Source: Triticum aestivum
Lineage: Eukaryota; Streptophyta; Magnoliopsida; Poales; Poaceae
Length of the DNA stretch: 64,000 bases
Direction of reading: 5' to 3'
Assembly (NCBI RefSeq): GCF_018294505.1
Contig: NC_057807.1
Span: forward strand, 272,409,369-272,473,368
Shown: one piece after another, positions 54,700 to 64,000 of the stretch
Layout of the letters: each line of letters begins with the position of its first letter
Position numbering within the stretch: the stretch's first letter is position 1
Translations under genes and position numbers: made by a program
Notes under the pieces: generated by a model
The model's database searches: none
What the model was told of the DNA's origin: nothing
Seen by the model: only the letters and a program-made list of their open reading frames with translations

Positions 54700-55269
54700 G
54701 GTGGGAGAGGAAGAGAGAAAGGGTGAGAATGGTGCGTATGTGAATCCGAACGTGTGTGTGTATCCGTTACGCTTTGCACTCTTAAATTTTTGCACAAAAA
54801 CGTTGCATGCATGGGGCGCGTGCATGCATTTGAATCACTGCATGGCTCTTTGACCGGACAGTGCATCTAACTCGTTGAACCACCTAGCTGGCCTCGCTAG
54901 CCTAGCGCGCCTAGCACGCCTCGCTCGCATGCATGCACGTCGCAGCCTCCCTCGCTCGCATCCTATGCACGTCGCCGCCTCCCATGCATGCATGCAAGGC
55001 CTGGAAAGGCTGAGACGGGCTATTTAATGCGGTCTCAGCGGTCTCAGGCCCAGACAACGAGACGGCCCAACGGTCCATCCAAGCGCGCCCGTTATTTGTT
55101 GAAAAAAACGAATCTCCCAGCCAAACAGATAGCATCTCGCGGATCGCCCCCCTCCTCCCCACAGATTCCTTCTAGAAGGGTTAGATCGACGACCCTTGTT
55201 CAACGCTAGGGTTAGATGAACGGTCCTGGTTCAGCGCTAGGGTTAGCGGGGTTTGGGAGAGGTTTGGAG
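54700..55269. other. No gene seen; low-complexity patch
   Basis: 54885-55005 is made of short cgctagc, ctcgctcgcatgcatg and gcctcc words. Two agggttagatc/aac phrases lie at 55175-55245. No gene. Confidence 0.5.
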
Positions 55270-55990
55270 CAGTCAAAGCTATGTTTGACCAGATTTCAAA
55301 TGAGCATAATAAATTAAATAAAAATCAGAAAAATAAAAAACCTGCGCACATAGTCTTCTTATGTCATATACTAACGATTTAAGTTGATAAACAAGGTTTA
55401 CATACATTTAAATGATAAGTTCATGTGTATTGTATGATATCTCGAGTATCTCAAACTCTTTTGTATGAAGTGAGGAGAAGTGTTTTGGGGAAATAAACAT
55501 GAAAATTTCAAAAAACTCACCACAACTTCATTTTAGAGTGACTAAGAAGGATCCAGGCTTAGTTTTTCATTTTCATGTTTTACACTTATTTAAATCTTGG
55601 TCAAAGTTAAGTTTGACCAGAATTCAAATGAGCAAAACAAATTAAAAAAAATTAAAAAAATGGAAAAACCAGCGCACATAGTCCGTATATATAGAATATA
55701 TAGAATATATGTTTAGGAAAGTTATTTGGCTGATTTAGAGAAGGTCGAAAAAAACCTTGCTTAGAGATGAGGCTGTTTACCCTACCTTTGGACCCTCATT
55801 TTAGCACATTTTTCATGAAAATTTCAAAAACCTCACCACAGCTTCATTTTGGATTGACTAAGAAGGATCCATGCTTAGTTTTTCATTTTGATGTTTTACA
55901 CTTATTTAAATCTTGGTCAAAGTTAAGTTTGACCAGAATTCAAATGAGCAAAACAAAATTCAAAAAAATTAAAAAAAGGAAAAACCATGT
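55270..55990. repeat. Tandem repeats of about 320 bp, three copies
   Basis: The phrase tcaaag..a(g)tttgaccag(a)attcaaatgagc lies at 55273, 55601 and 55917 (spacings 328 and 316). The last two copies also share catgaaaatttcaaaaa and actaagaaggatcca. AT-rich; the type is known from large grass DNA transposons. Confidence 0.75.
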
Positions 55991-56024
55991 GCTCATTCAA
56001 ACATCATCCAACAGATTTAAACAT

Positions 56025-56374
56025 CATGTCAAACATAGTTCTAACATCATCCAACAGAAATACAACATTATTTGTAATGTTTCATAATTATTCACATATA
56101 GCGTTCGGGCTTCTGTCTGTTCCTTGAGCTTCTTGCCATCACTTTGCTCCTCGTGCACCTTGTGCTCATTGCTTCTTCTCTTCTCCTCTTGGTTGTCGGT
56201 ACCTTGTGTGTCTTCTTCAAACCTATCATAGAGCTATGCAAAACATAAAGGGTAATGAGATCATGTCAAGTGACCCATAAATGTACAATAGTATTTGACC
56301 CTTGCAAAATTTACATACCTAGCAGAACTCACAACAACAGAAGGTTGGTCACCATTTAGAGCCTCAGTTGGATC
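56025..56374 (-). pseudogene. Two-exon gene remnant in Y, cut by LTR V
   Basis: Exon A (56374-56319) reads DPTEALNGDQPSVVVSSA, donor CTAG/GTATGT; a 96-bp intron; acceptor gatag/GTTTGAAG; exon B (56222 to stop at 56025) reads FEEDTQGTDNQEEKRRSN, EHKVHEEQSDGKKLKEQTEA and onward. The frame is open through the join, which supports real splicing. Charged, helical, no named domain. The 5' part is lost at the V junction. Confidence 0.45.
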
Positions 56375-57305
56375 TGTCACGCCCAATGTGCGACCCTATC
56401 CAAAAGGAACTTGAAGGTCCCACCAAGGATAGACCCGCATATTGAAACGCTTTTGCAAGGTGGATATCATTACATCAACATTACATAATAGATGGGGATA
56501 CATACAAGAGGCATACAATGCCAGACGAATACAACATCATCATACATAAGATCATCATCCGACTACAGATGAAGCACAAACAAAAACTCAAATGACATCC
56601 ACCCTGCTAGCCCAGGCTGCCGACCTGGAACCTATCCCCCGATCGAAGAAGAAGCAGAAGAAGAACTCCAAGACAAGCAAACATCACTCTCGCGTCATGA
56701 TCATCGCGAAACCTGTACCTGCAACTGTTGTTATAGTAATCTGTGAGCCACGAGGACTCAGCAATCCCATTACCATGGGTATCAAGACTAGCAAAGCTTA
56801 AAGGGAAAGGAAGGGGTAAAGTGGTGAGGTTGCCGCAGCGACTAAGCATATATGGTGGCTAACATGCGCAAAAGAGAGCGAGAAGAGAAACAATGGAACG
56901 GTCGTGAAGCTAGCAATGATCAAGAAGTGATCCTGAACTCCTACTTACGTCAAACATAACCCAAAAACCGTGTTCACTTCCCGGACTCCGCCGAAAAGAG
57001 ACCATCATGGCTACACACACGGTTGATGCGTTTTAATTCGGATCTGGTGTCAAGTTATCTACAATCGGACATTAACAAATTCCCATCTGCCTACAACCGC
57101 AGGCACGGCTTTCGAAAGATTATACCCTACAGGGGTGTCCCAACTTAGCCCATGATAAGCTCTCGCGATCAACGAAGGATATACCTTCTCCCAGGAAGAC
57201 CCGATCAGACTCGGAATCCCGGTTTACAAGACATTTCGACAATGGTAAAACAAGACCAGCAAGACCGCCCGATGCGCCGACAATCCCGATAGGAGCTGCA
57301 CATAT
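56375..57305 (-). repeat. V: gypsy-type LTR fragment, minus strand
   Basis: Read on the minus strand, it ends ...ggatagggtcgcacattggg, cgtgaCA at 56375. The body has features of a transcribed LTR half (gtcttgatacccatggtaat, tgtatgcctcttgtatgta). It is continuous with LTR F2 at catat (57301-57305), so it is either a foreign fragment fused by recombination or an alternative second half of the F2 LTR. Confidence 0.5.
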
Positions 57306-57817
57306 TTATAGGTAGAGGGAGCTAGGAGAGTCCAAATGAGGAGCAGTTTTCGCCCACACGATCGTGATCGAATGACCGAGAGCATGGAGGGGGTTAGGAT
57401 GAGTTTTGGGCCAGTTTGGAAGGGTGTTGGGCTGTAAGACAAACGGGGCTTTACGGGCTATGCGGTTAACCGTTGGAGTATCAAACGACCTCCAAATGGC
57501 ACGAAACTTGACAGGCAGTCTACCGGTGCTATACCAAGGCCGCTTGGCAAGACTCGGACCATTCCGAGAATGTTTAACACCCGCTCACAACGAGAGACAA
57601 AAAGGGAACCCCGGAGGGCATAGGAGTGCCGGATCGCAAAACGGACAACGGGGAAAAGGCTCGGATGCATGAGACGAACACGTATGCGATGCAATGCAAT
57701 GCACATGATGACACAATGTGAATGATGACATGGCAAAATACAACACGCAAGCAAATGATATGGCAACGCTGGCGAATAACTGGCAGACACCTGGCGCATC
57801 GAATCCGGGGCGTTACA
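57301..57817 (-). repeat. F2: promoter half of an F-type LTR, minus strand
   Basis: Starts at 57817 with TGTAACGCCCCGGATTCG and matches F1 down to the TATA box (57304-57310), where the match stops. It is preceded on the minus strand by the purine tract agtggaggagtgt (57818-57830), so this is a 3' LTR. Confidence 0.75.
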
Positions 57818-60120
57818 ACACTCCTCCACTAACAAGAGATCTCGTCCCGAGATCTTAGGACCGAGACGGAAGAGAAAAGGGATGAGGTGAAACAAGAACT
57901 GAAGAGAAGAAGCAAAGAATCGAGAGCACTCGTGAAAAAGAGAGGAACGACGAGAATGATGAGAATCGAAAGCTCACGGAATCAGATAGACTATGAAACC
58001 ACTCCGGTTAGAACGAGATAAGCAATGAATAAGACTGAAAGGAATGAGGCAGCACTCCGGCTAAAACATCAAGGAATAGAACACGAGCTTCACAAGATGG
58101 AATGTCACTTGATGAAGACATGACACAAAACCTCCGAAAAGAATTAAAAGAGTTGAATGAAAAGAACAGAGAAGAAAATGACAATTTGTGCCACGAATGA
58201 AATAGAAAGCAACCTTAGAAGAAAAGATTGAACGGAGTTGTTGAGAAAATTCAACAACGAAAAGAATAAGCTTGTCGTGGTCTTATAGGTAACATCTCAA
58301 GATCATAAGGTGATAACCGACCACAAACGGAAAAGATTAAATAGCTGAGAAGAATGAAGAAATGCAAAACTCCACTTCAAAAGAAAATTAAGAATTATTT
58401 ACACTTCAAGATGCGAGAAGAAAACATACTTGAACTCCACCAACAAAATCTTGATGAACTCTTGACGAATGAATTAAATCATGAAGAACCACCATGAAGA
58501 ACTCCGGTGACAAAAAGGATGATGAGATAGAAATGAAGGATGAAAGAATAAGGTGAGCCTTGCGATGATTTAGATGGAGGTTCCGACAAAATGACCGAGG
58601 AAATTTGAACTCCGGAGAAGAAAAGATGAAAACACTTGGAACTAGAATTTATTCATCCAGAACAAACTCCGAATGAAGGGATTACTCACTTGGATGAAGT
58701 AAGAATAAGATTTATTGTATGCTTATCCTTCATAAAAAATTAAATTGATAACAAGCAATGGATTTCGCACCTTACTTATTCTTCTCGAAAAGGATAAAGG
58801 GGGGGGGGGGTATAAGGCACAAAACTTGAGAAAGTCTTCATGAACTACCGGTAGGATTCGAAAGGATGAATGAATGATAGTCAAAGAAAAAGAATCTTGA
58901 ATTAGAAAAAATTACTGATGAAAGAGAATGAATCACCGGGAAGAATTAGAGGAACAAAATGCTAGAGGGGATTTAGATGCAGAAGAACAAAGAGATCATA
59001 AGTTGATTAAAGAATACTTGAATGAAGCACCGGGATAATTGGATAACGGCAGCTGGAATGTGAGGACAAAAAATTCTTCTGGAACGATGGCCTTCGGTGA
59101 AGCAAAATAGAAATCAACTCCTGAAATACTCCGGATAGGTAAGAAAGAATATCTGACAAACTGAAATAATTCGAGATGATGATATGAAGCTAGAACCACG
59201 AATCTTCGAGAGGACGGACAAGGTTTAGAGGAAAAACTCTTCTTCAATCTTCAGATGACGACGAGAAACACCACCAAAATTACTGAGATACTCCGGGAGA
59301 ATGAAAACCGAAAAGGTTGAGCCAACAACGAAAAGAATTAGAAAGCGAACTTGGGGAAGGCATGTGAGTGATGGGATCCATTCTTACGTCACACTTAAAA
59401 GGAATTTGAGAATAACTCCGGGGGAATTAGAAGAGTCAGGTAAGATCCTGGGAAAAGACCTGTGGGTTAGGGCCCACTGAAGAGAAAACACCGTTGGAAA
59501 AGGGATGTTGAACAGATAGATGATGCACCAGAATAATTGAAATATTTGAATGAGGTGACAACCTCGAATTAATTCGAACACAGATGAATCTCCTGAGATG
59601 TCTTGAGCACTCCGGAAGGATGAACTGGCGAGAGGCGAACGAGCAGGGAAAACAATTGGGCTACGAAAAAGAATATGATCAAGCCGAAAACTTGAATTGA
59701 GTCCACCGAAAAAGAGATGAAGAATGTCCACCGAGACGAGAATTCACCGGTTGAGATAATTGACAAAAGACTGAAGAGACTCCACATGAATGAAAATTGA
59801 TGTTCGAAAGAGACTCAGGCTCCGGGAAGAAGAGGGTGGGAGGGCGGGAAAACAAAGGTAACTTGGAAGGGGAAATCGATGAATATCTTGAGGAGAAAAC
59901 ACCGGTTGAAATCATTGAAGAGAGAGAGCAAAAACTTCACACGAGTAGGATGGATACTCGATTACGGACTCCGGCTCTAAGAAGAAAAAGGGGTGGGTGG
60001 GTGGGAAAAGAAAACAACTGAGGATTGAACTCAAAGATGAAGAGGCTCGAGTCAGCTTGACGAGAAATGCATCGAATGAAAAGAGCTGAGGAACAACGAT
60101 TCGAAAACCAATTGCGTGAT
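57818..60120 (-). mobile_element. F2 interior, 3' part, non-coding
   Basis: Next to the LTR the minus strand reads agatctcgggacgagatctc, the pol-end motif also seen in W. Beyond this the DNA is A/G-rich with ctccgg or accgg words every 50-100 bases (for example at 58002, 58052, 58503, 58615) and no protein frame that I trust. The pattern suggests a very decayed repeat-like 3' region. It ends at 60120 where J2 begins; gtgat (60116-60120) should be J2's left duplication copy. A run of 12 G lies near 58800. Confidence 0.55.
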
Positions 60121-60591
60121 TGAGGGAGTCCTGGACTAGGGGGTGTCTGGATAGCCGAACTATCATCATCGGCCGGACTCCAAGACTATGAAGATACAAG
60201 ATTGAAGACTTCGTTCCGTGTCCGGATGGGACTTTCCTTGGCGTGGAAGGCAAGCTTGACGATACGGATATGTAGATCTCCTACCATTGTAACCGACTCT
60301 GTGTAACCCTAGCCCTCTCCGGTGTCTATATAAACCGGATGGCTTTAGTCCATAGGACGAACAACAATCATACCATAGGCTAGCTTCTAGGGTTTAGCCT
60401 CCTTGATCTCGTGGTAGATCTACTCTTGTAACACACATCATCAATATTAATCAAGCAGGACGTAGGGTTTTACCTCCATCAAGAGGGCCCGAACCTGGGT
60501 AAAACATCGTGTCCCTTGTCTCCTGTTACCATCCGCCTAGACGCACAGTTCGGGACCCCCTACCCGAGATCCGCCGGTTTTGACACCGACA
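60121..60591 (+). repeat. J2 5' LTR
   Basis: 471 bp, TGAGGGAGTCCTGGACTAGG to TTTTGACACCGACA, TATA box tatataaa at 60327-60334. Better kept than the J1 LTR. Confidence 0.85.
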
Positions 60592-60614
60592 TTGGTGCTT
60601 TCATTGAGAGTTCC
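60592..60614 (+). promoter_or_regulatory. J2 primer-binding region
   Basis: ttggtgctttcattgagag follows the LTR directly; the tRNA was not identified. Confidence 0.5.
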
Positions 60615-60638
60615 TCTGTGTCGTCACCGATAGGCTCG

Positions 60639-62400
60639 ATGGCTTCTTCGATCATCAACAACGACGCAGTCCAGGGTGAGACCTTCCTCCCCGGACAGAT
60701 CTTCGTATTCGGCGGCTTTGCACTGCGGGCCAATTCGCTTGGCCATCTGGAGCAGATCGAAAGCTACGCCCCTGGCCGTCAGGTCAGATTTGGAAGTTTG
60801 AACTTCACGGCTGACATCCGCGGGGACTTGATCTTCGATGGATTCGAGCCACAGCCAAGCGCGCCGCACTGTCACGACGGGCATGATTTAGCTCTGCAGC
60901 CGGACAGTACCCTGGAGGCCGCACTCGAGCCCGCTCCGATCTTCAATTCGGAGCCGGCTGCGCAGATCGAGGACGGATGGCTAGACACCGCCTCGGGGGC
61001 TGCAACCTCTACGGCGATAGAGCCGAACACTGACCTTGTCCCTCATGAAGCTCGTGACTCCGAGGTGCCGGACTCCTTGCCGGACTCCGAACCTCCCGCG
61101 CCCCCTCCAATCGAATCCGATTGGGCGCCGGTCATGGAGTTCACCGCTGCGGACATCTTTCAACACTCACCTTTCGGCGACATCTTGAGTTCGCTAAAGT
61201 ATCTCTCGTTATCAGGAGAGCCCTGGCCGGACTGCGGTCAGGACGGTTGGGATGCGGACGACGAAGAAATTCAAAGCCCACCCACCACCCACTTAGTAGC
61301 CACTGTCGACGATCTAACCGACATGCTAGACTACGACTCCGAAGACATCGACGGTATGGACGACGATGCCGGAGACGACCAAGAACCAGCGCCTACCGGG
61401 CACTGGAAAGCCACCTCATCATATGACATATACATGGTGGATATCCCAAAGGATGGGAATGGCGAAGGAACAGCGGAGGATGACCCCTCCAAGAAACAGC
61501 CCAAGCGCCGGCGTCAGCGGCGCCGCTCTAAATCCCGCCACAGCAAGAATGAAGATTCCGGCACCGGAGATAATAACACCCCAGACAGTGCCGAAGACAA
61601 CCCACTCCAGCAAGATTCAGCACAGGAGGACGGAGACGCCAGCCCTCATGAGAGAGCGGCAGAAGAAGAGGTAGAGGATTATATGCCTCCCTCCGGAGAC
61701 GAGGCAAGCCTCGACGATGACGAATTCGTCGTGCCTGAGGATCCCGTCGAACAAGAGCGTTTTAAACGCAGGCTTATGGCCACGGCAAACAGCCTCAAGA
61801 AAAAGCAGCAACAGCTTAGAGCTGATCAAGATCTGCTAGCCGACAGATGGACTGAAGTCCTCGCGGCCGAAGAGCATGAGCTCGAACGCCCCTCCAAAAG
61901 CTACCCTAAACGCAAGCTGCTCCCCCGATTAGAGGAGGAGGCGTATGAACCTGCATCACCAGCAGACAATACGGCTGACCGACCACCCCGTGGTCGCGAC
62001 AGAGAGGCCCCTAGGCCCTTCACTAGAACCGTACCCCGGCATCGCTCGAAAAGCACAAGGCCACAGGGGAACGCTCCGGACTTGCGAGATATATTGGAGG
62101 ATAAGGCAAGACAATCAAGATCGATCTATGGATCGCGTGGGCGCCCCATGATACGTGACGACAACCGTCGCGCCGGACACAGTAAGTCCGGCCGGGCCGA
62201 ACAAAATAGACAAAGCTCTTTTGAGCTCCGTCGTGATATCGCCCAGTACAGAGGCGCCGCACACCCACTATGCTTCACAGATGAAGTAATGGATCATCAA
62301 ATCCCCGAAGGGTTTAAACCCGTGAATATTGAATCTTACGATGGCACAACAGACCCCGCGGTTTGGATCGAAGACTATCTCCTCACATCCACATGGCCCG
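60639..62400 (+). CDS. J2 gag, N-terminal extension and start of capsid
   Basis: ATG 60639 is chosen because it is the first after the primer-binding region; the frame is open further up into the LTR. About 590 codons: GQIFVFGGFALRANSLGHLE-type start, long Asp/Glu-rich stretches (DYDSEDIDGMDDDAGDDQEP), a basic KKQPKRRRQRRRSKSRH patch that could bind RNA or be a nuclear signal, a coil at RFKRRLMATANSLKKKQQQL, then capsid start FKPVNIESYDGTTDPAVWIE. A 1-base deletion near 62390 shifts the frame inside DYLL. Far longer N-terminus than in T or S. Confidence 0.75.
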
Positions 62401-63928
62401 CGGTGACGATCTTCACGCCATCAAATATCTCCCACTCAAGCTTAAAGGACCAGCCCGGCATTGGCTTAACAGCTTGCCAGCAGAGTCAATCGGGAGTTGG
62501 GAAGACCTGGAAGCCGCATTCCTCGATAACTTCCAAGGCACGTATGTGCGACCACCAGACGCTGATGACCTAAGCCACATAATTCAGCAGCCAGACGAAT
62601 CGGCCAGACAATTCTGGACACGGTTCTTAACCAAGAAAAACCAAATCGTCGACTGTCCGGATGCGGAGGCCCTCGCGGCCTTCAAGCATAACATCCGCGA
62701 CGAGTGGCTTGCCCGGCACCTGGGACAGGAAAAGCCGAAATCCATGGCAGCCCTCACATCACTCATGACCCGCTTCTGCGCGGGTGAGGACAGCTGGCTA
62801 GCACGCAGCAACAACCTCAGCAAAAATTCTGGCAGTCCGGATATCAAGGACCGTAATGGCAGGTCGCGTCGCAACAAAAACAAACGCCGCATTAACGGCG
62901 ATAATAGTGAAGATACGACAGTCAATGCCGGATTCAGAGGCTCTAAACCCGGTCAGCGGAAAAAGCCATTCAAAAGAACTACTCCGGGTCCGTCCAATTT
63001 GGACCGAATACTCGACCGCTCGTGCCAGATACACGGCACCCCCGAAAAGCCAGCCAACCACACCAACAGGGACTGTTGGGTATTCAAGCAGGCAGGCAAG
63101 TTAATTGCCGAAAACAATGACAAGGGGCTGCATAGCGATGACGAGGAAGAGACCCGACCGCCGAACAATAGAGGACAGAAGGGTTTCCCCCCACAGGTGC
63201 GGACGGTGAACATGATATACGCAACGCACATACCCAAAAGGGAGCGGAAGCGTGCACTCAGGGATGTATACGCGATGGAGCCAGTTGCCCCGAAGTTCAA
63301 TCCATGGTCCTCCTGCCCGATCACTTTTGACCGAAGGGACCACCCCACCAGCATCCGCCACGGCGGATTCGCCGCATTGGTTTTAGACCCAATCGTCGAT
63401 GGATTTCACCTCACCAGAGTCCTGATGGACGGCGGCAGCAGCCTGAACCTGCTTTATCAGGATACAGTGCGCAAAATGGGCATAGACCCCTCAAGGATTA
63501 AACCTACCAAGACGACCTTTAAAGGCGTCATACCAGGTGTAGAAGCCAATTGTACAGGCTCAGTTACACTGGAAGTGGTCTTCGGATCCCCGGATAACTT
63601 CCGAAGCGAGGAGTTAATCTTCGACATAGTTCCGTTCCGCAGCGGCTATCATGCTCTGCTCGGACGTACCGCGTTCGCAAAGTTCAACGCGGTGCCGCAC
63701 TACGCATACCTCAAGCTCAAGATGCCAGGCCCTCGAGGAGTCATCACGGTCAACGGAAACACTGAACGCTCTCTCCGAACGGAGGAACATACAGCGGCTC
63801 TCGCGGCAGAAGTACAGTGCAGCCTCTTAAGGCAATTCTCGAGTCCGGCCGTTAAGCGACCGGACACGGCTAAACGCGCCCGGAGTAACCTACAACAAGA
63901 CCACCTGGCACGTTCCGAGCACGCGTAG
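62363..63928 (+). CDS. J2 gag capsid, zinc-knuckle-like motif and protease
   Basis: After the frameshift the frame stays open for over 500 codons: HMARGDDLHAIKYLPLKLKG, ARHWLNSLPAESIGSWEDLE and IQQPDESARQFWTRFLTKKN (capsid); basic linker; knuckle CQIHGTPEKPANHTNRDC (63023-63076, CX2HX8HX4C); then protease with RVLMDGGSSLNLLYQDTV and SGYHALLGRTAFAKFNAVPH. It stops at TAG 63926, probably a nonsense change before reverse transcriptase. One polyprotein originally; roles are particle assembly and maturation. Confidence 0.8.
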   Translation: MDRRLSPHIHMARGDDLHAIKYLPLKLKGPARHWLNSLPAESIGSWEDLEAAFLDNFQGTYVRPPDADDLSHIIQQPDESARQFWTRFLTKKNQIVDCPDAEALAAFKHNIRDEWLARHLGQEKPKSMAALTSLMTRFCAGEDSWLARSNNLSKNSGSPDIKDRNGRSRRNKNKRRINGDNSEDTTVNAGFRGSKPGQRKKPFKRTTPGPSNLDRILDRSCQIHGTPEKPANHTNRDCWVFKQAGKLIAENNDKGLHSDDEEETRPPNNRGQKGFPPQVRTVNMIYATHIPKRERKRALRDVYAMEPVAPKFNPWSSCPITFDRRDHPTSIRHGGFAALVLDPIVDGFHLTRVLMDGGSSLNLLYQDTVRKMGIDPSRIKPTKTTFKGVIPGVEANCTGSVTLEVVFGSPDNFRSEELIFDIVPFRSGYHALLGRTAFAKFNAVPHYAYLKLKMPGPRGVITVNGNTERSLRTEEHTAALAAEVQCSLLRQFSSPAVKRPDTAKRARSNLQQDHLARSEHA

Positions 63929-64000
63929 CAGTGCGGCCCCAACCCCAGCCCCTGCAAAACGTCAAGACAGGTCCTTCGCGTACACCATTACGCTCTGAAG

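Larger units (their letters stand above)
60121..64000 (+). mobile_element. J2: 5' part of a gypsy element
   Basis: 5' LTR, primer-binding region, gag and protease in order; the window ends before reverse transcriptase. Same family as J1. The long acidic N-terminal gag and the DGG protease group it with R, S and T. Confidence 0.85.

Noticed and set aside
55767..56087. 106-codon plus-strand frame in the 320-bp repeats
   Set aside because: It follows the tandem repeat and overlaps the better supported minus-strand exons.
1924..64000. J1 and J2 as the two ends of one interrupted element
   Set aside because: Both are on the plus strand, but the 3' part lies left of the 5' part.

Overview
The window reads as a plant nuclear genome, most likely a large-genome grass of the Triticeae (wheat, Aegilops or barley type). 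There is no bacterial gene organisation. Almost everything is LTR retrotransposon, the recognisable gag-pol genes are Ty3/gypsy, and several LTR starts and ends look like those I know from wheat intergenic DNA. Family names are therefore given only as resemblances, and elements carry working labels (F, J, W, X, T, S, R, U, V, plus host block Y).

Layout. 1-1923: gypsy LTR F1 (minus strand, with a 331-base assembly gap), inserted in the 3' part of element J1 (1924-3798). 3799-8152: non-coding remains of a long-LTR gypsy element (W). 8153-9678: a Copia-type LTR (X, minus strand). 9679-9952 and 44208-56374: older host block Y, containing possible DNA-transposon fragments, a roughly 502-bp tandem array, a GRF zinc-finger gene and exon-like remnants. 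Y is interrupted by element T (9953-44202, duplication cacag). T is itself interrupted by S (11953-21453, duplication agttc, in T gag) and R (24065-37709, duplication cagtg with one copy mutated, in T reverse transcriptase). In both cases removing the insert and one duplication copy restores T's reading frame. The tandem array in Y carries U (47207-49607, duplication ggcag), a deletion derivative of the T family. 56375-57817: two LTR pieces (V and F2, minus strand) fused at a 5-base shared sequence, then F2 internal DNA to 60120. 60121-64000: 5' LTR, gag and protease of a second J element, cut by the window end.

How the parts work together. T, S, R and J encode gag (with an unusual CX2H..HX4C knuckle), an aspartic protease with a DGG motif and, in T and R, reverse transcriptase, RNase H and integrase on the plus strand. 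All are broken by nonsense and frameshift changes. S lacks most of pol and would have needed proteins in trans. Each of J1, S, T and R also carries, between pol and the 3' LTR, a separate gene on the opposite strand with its own TATA-like box. In J1, S and R this gene resembles the 'putative gypsy type transposon' family (spliced, coiled-coil rich). In T it instead encodes a domain that reads like a plant B3 DNA-binding domain followed by an acidic tail. These convergent antisense genes are the most interesting system in the window.

The best candidate for a host-type intact gene is the two-exon GRF zinc-finger/coiled-coil/membrane-anchor gene at 52379-52927. All identifications are by reading; no database search was possible.
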